Part shown: in pieces, positions 6,683 through 6,683 of the stretch | Numbering within the stretch: the stretch's first letter is position 1 | Layout: each line of letters begins with the position of its first letter | Origin: an uncultured Collinsella sp. | Lineage (GTDB): Bacteria > Actinomycetota > Coriobacteriia > Coriobacteriales > Coriobacteriaceae | Reading direction: 5' to 3' | DNA: 6,683 bases | Assembly (NCBI GenBank): GCA_900556675.1 | Contig: USQE01000063.1 | Location: forward strand, 1-6,683 | The notes under the pieces: model-generated | What the model saw: only the letters and a program-made list of their open reading frames with translations | Database searches by the model: none | Told to the model about the DNA's origin: nothing | Made by a program: the position numbers and the translations under genes

Positions 6683-6683
6683 T

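Overview
This window is a tightly packed, single-strand run of housekeeping genes with no mobile elements, CRISPR array, RNA genes or long non-coding stretch. The gene order (acpS, nnr, alr, uracil-DNA glycosylase, tsaE, then a fused tsaB-rimI-tsaD) resembles the alr-tsaE-tsaB-rimI-tsaD neighbourhood of Actinobacteria. The GC-rich codon use, the cysteine-rich proteins, a type-4 iron-sulfur uracil-DNA glycosylase and the three-domain TsaB-RimI-TsaD fusion suggest an anaerobic gut actinobacterium of the class Coriobacteriia, possibly Collinsella. The taxonomic call is an inference made without a database search.

Layout, all on the + strand. The 3' part of acpS (holo-ACP synthase) runs to 398 and carries an unusual C-terminal tail. 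nnr (399-2015) is a two-domain NAD(P)H-hydrate repair enzyme. alr (2018-3163) is an alanine racemase-family enzyme with non-standard active-site residues. A type-4 uracil-DNA glycosylase follows (3172-3792), then tsaE (3805-4311). The tsaB-rimI-tsaD fusion (4298-6682) overlaps tsaE by 14 bases and ends one base before the window does. Gaps between genes are 0, 2, 8, 12 and -14 bases. Good Shine-Dalgarno sequences precede nnr, the glycosylase and tsaE. I see no internal promoter or terminator, so the set looks like one operon whose promoter and terminator lie outside the window.

Functions. TsaE, TsaB and TsaD make the bacterial complex that transfers threonylcarbamoyl to A37 of ANN-reading tRNAs (t6A); the activating enzyme TsaC is not in the window. 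RimI acetylates the N-terminus of ribosomal protein S18. Alr feeds D-alanine to peptidoglycan. Nnr repairs hydrated NAD(P)H. AcpS activates acyl carrier protein. The glycosylase removes uracil from DNA. They share an operon more than a pathway, apart from the t6A/RimI block.

The points most worth checking are the single-polypeptide TsaB-RimI-TsaD architecture, the racemase's replaced carbamylated lysine and gate tyrosine, and the AcpS tail with a possible in-frame internal start. I found no evidence of a wholly new system.
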